From Burkholderiales bacterium (GTDB taxonomy: Bacteria > Pseudomonadota > Gammaproteobacteria > Burkholderiales > SG8-41), in NCBI GenBank assembly GCA_030683105.1, contig JAUXMZ010000054.1, positions 1 through 55,061 of the forward strand: DNA of 55,061 bases, given 5' to 3'. The position numbers were made by a program, and so were the translations under genes. The stretch's first letter is position 1; the number at the start of each line of letters is the position of its first letter. Shown here piece by piece: positions 54,680-55,061 of this stretch. The notes beneath the pieces are model-generated. The model was not told the origin of the DNA and did no database searches. It saw nothing but the letters and a program-made list of their open reading frames with translations.

Positions 54680-54708
54680 TTCACATAGTTATCCACAGAA
54701 ATTGTGAA
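54680..54708. promoter_or_regulatory. DnaA-box-like site inside a short dyad
   Basis: TTATCCACA at 54689-54697 is an exact match to the high-affinity DnaA box. It sits inside the dyad TTCACA (54680-54685) / TGTGAA (54703-54708). A lone DnaA box can act as a regulatory or titration site; no dnaA, dnaN, gidA or cluster of boxes is seen, so this is not evidence for an origin. It lies in the 388-bp gap after the zincin gene start, in which I see no other feature except an AT-rich segment near 54829-54855. Confidence 0.5.
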
Positions 54709-54855
54709 TTGTTTTTTTGACGCGGCACAGCGGTTATTTTTTAATGTTTTTTTTCCGCTCCGCTTGACGCCGGGGACATAACATGCTGAAGCGGGCAGGT
54801 GTGTTTCGCATGCTGGTATAGAGTGCATGATGATAATAATTAATGATATTTATCA

Positions 54856-55061
54856 ATGTCTTACGAAGTCTCTCCGTGGGGATCGCTGATCGGTCTTCGG
54901 CAGCAGGAAGCAAGGCTAAAAATAGTTGACAGCGATAGTGAAAGAGCGCTGAAAATACAGTCGCCTAGCGGCATCATCCCCGTGCAGTGTGGTTGTCGGG
55001 CGCGCAAGGATATCAACACCTTGAGGAAGCATGCCGGGATGGTGTTTTTTGTCAGGTACTT
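54856..55061 (+). CDS. Possible gene running off the window edge (partial)
   Basis: An ATG at 54856 opens a frame of 68 codons with no stop before the window ends. The peptide begins MSYEVSPWGSLIGLRQQEAR and has CGCRARKDIN near residue 47; I recognise no family. No Shine-Dalgarno sequence precedes the ATG. An AT-rich stretch at 54832-54854 (GATAATAATTAATGATATTT and on) matches a Fur box at about 12 of 19 positions and overlaps the presumed leader. The call is tentative because the 3' part is missing. Confidence 0.35.
   Translation, partial: MSYEVSPWGSLIGLRQQEARLKIVDSDSERALKIQSPSGIIPVQCGCRARKDINTLRKHAGMVFFVRY

Noticed and set aside
54689-54697. Replication origin
   Set aside because: Only one DnaA box; no cluster, no AT-rich unwinding region with repeats, and no dnaA, dnaN or gidA nearby.

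Overview
The window reads as chromosome of a GC-rich betaproteobacterium. The backbone order yhbY / rlmE-ftsH-folP ... glmM ... pstSCAB ... tpiA-secG-tRNA-Leu(GAG)-nuoA to nuoN is the usual betaproteobacterial layout, and protein motifs match that class throughout. There is no transposase, integrase, phage gene, rRNA or CRISPR array. The exact genus cannot be told from sequence reading alone.

Layout. 1-4.0 kb: ribosome assembly and protein quality control (yhbY, rlmE, ftsH) and folate synthesis (folP). 4.0-9.3 kb: a block lying between folP and glmM, which are neighbours in many related genomes. It holds a four-subunit fumarate reductase (frdABCD) behind a near-perfect FNR-type box, a UbiE-like quinone methyltransferase and an unknown helical protein, and it ends in repeat elements. 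9.3-13.0 kb: glmM, then an arsenic cassette (arsR, arsC, acr3) and a convergent unknown gene. 13.2-17.1 kb: the phosphate ABC transporter pstSCAB with a Pho box and a terminator after pstS. 17.3-34.0 kb: tpiA, secG, tRNA-Leu and the complete 14-gene complex I operon, whose gene junctions hold five different hairpin-forming repeats.

34.0-41.5 kb is the most interesting part. A Nudix hydrolase is followed on the minus strand by a MerR-HTH/PAS/GGDEF/EAL protein and an RpfF-type enoyl-CoA hydratase carrying both catalytic glutamates of DSF (cis-2-unsaturated fatty acid) synthases. Divergent from rpfF is an Aas-type acyltransferase/acyl-ACP synthetase, then a GpdQ/CpdA-type phosphodiesterase. The divergent promoter region contains a CRP/Clp-like palindrome. 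This looks like a fatty-acid signal plus cyclic-di-GMP circuit related to RpfF/RpfR, but with a DNA-binding domain in place of the usual RpfR N-terminus.

41.7-55 kb: redox and accessory genes. These are a di-heme cytochrome c, a cytochrome c', arfB, dsbB, a YdcH-like protein, an isoquinoline-oxidoreductase-type molybdenum enzyme (two subunits), a small unknown protein with strong signals, a threonine-dehydratase-family enzyme, a HAD dehalogenase-like protein, a secreted SGNH-like protein, a YbaN-like membrane protein, a MOSC protein, a zinc alcohol dehydrogenase and a secreted zincin-like protein. The end holds one DnaA-box-like site and an open reading frame running off the edge.

Two repeat systems run through the intergenic DNA. 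One is a two-module palindromic element (module A about 89 bp, module B about 34 bp) present in five places. The other is a set of short-word inverted repeats (CACAGAG, AACGCCGAT, GTGAAGGG, AGCTGTAAGC and others) sitting between genes, including inside the nuo operon.
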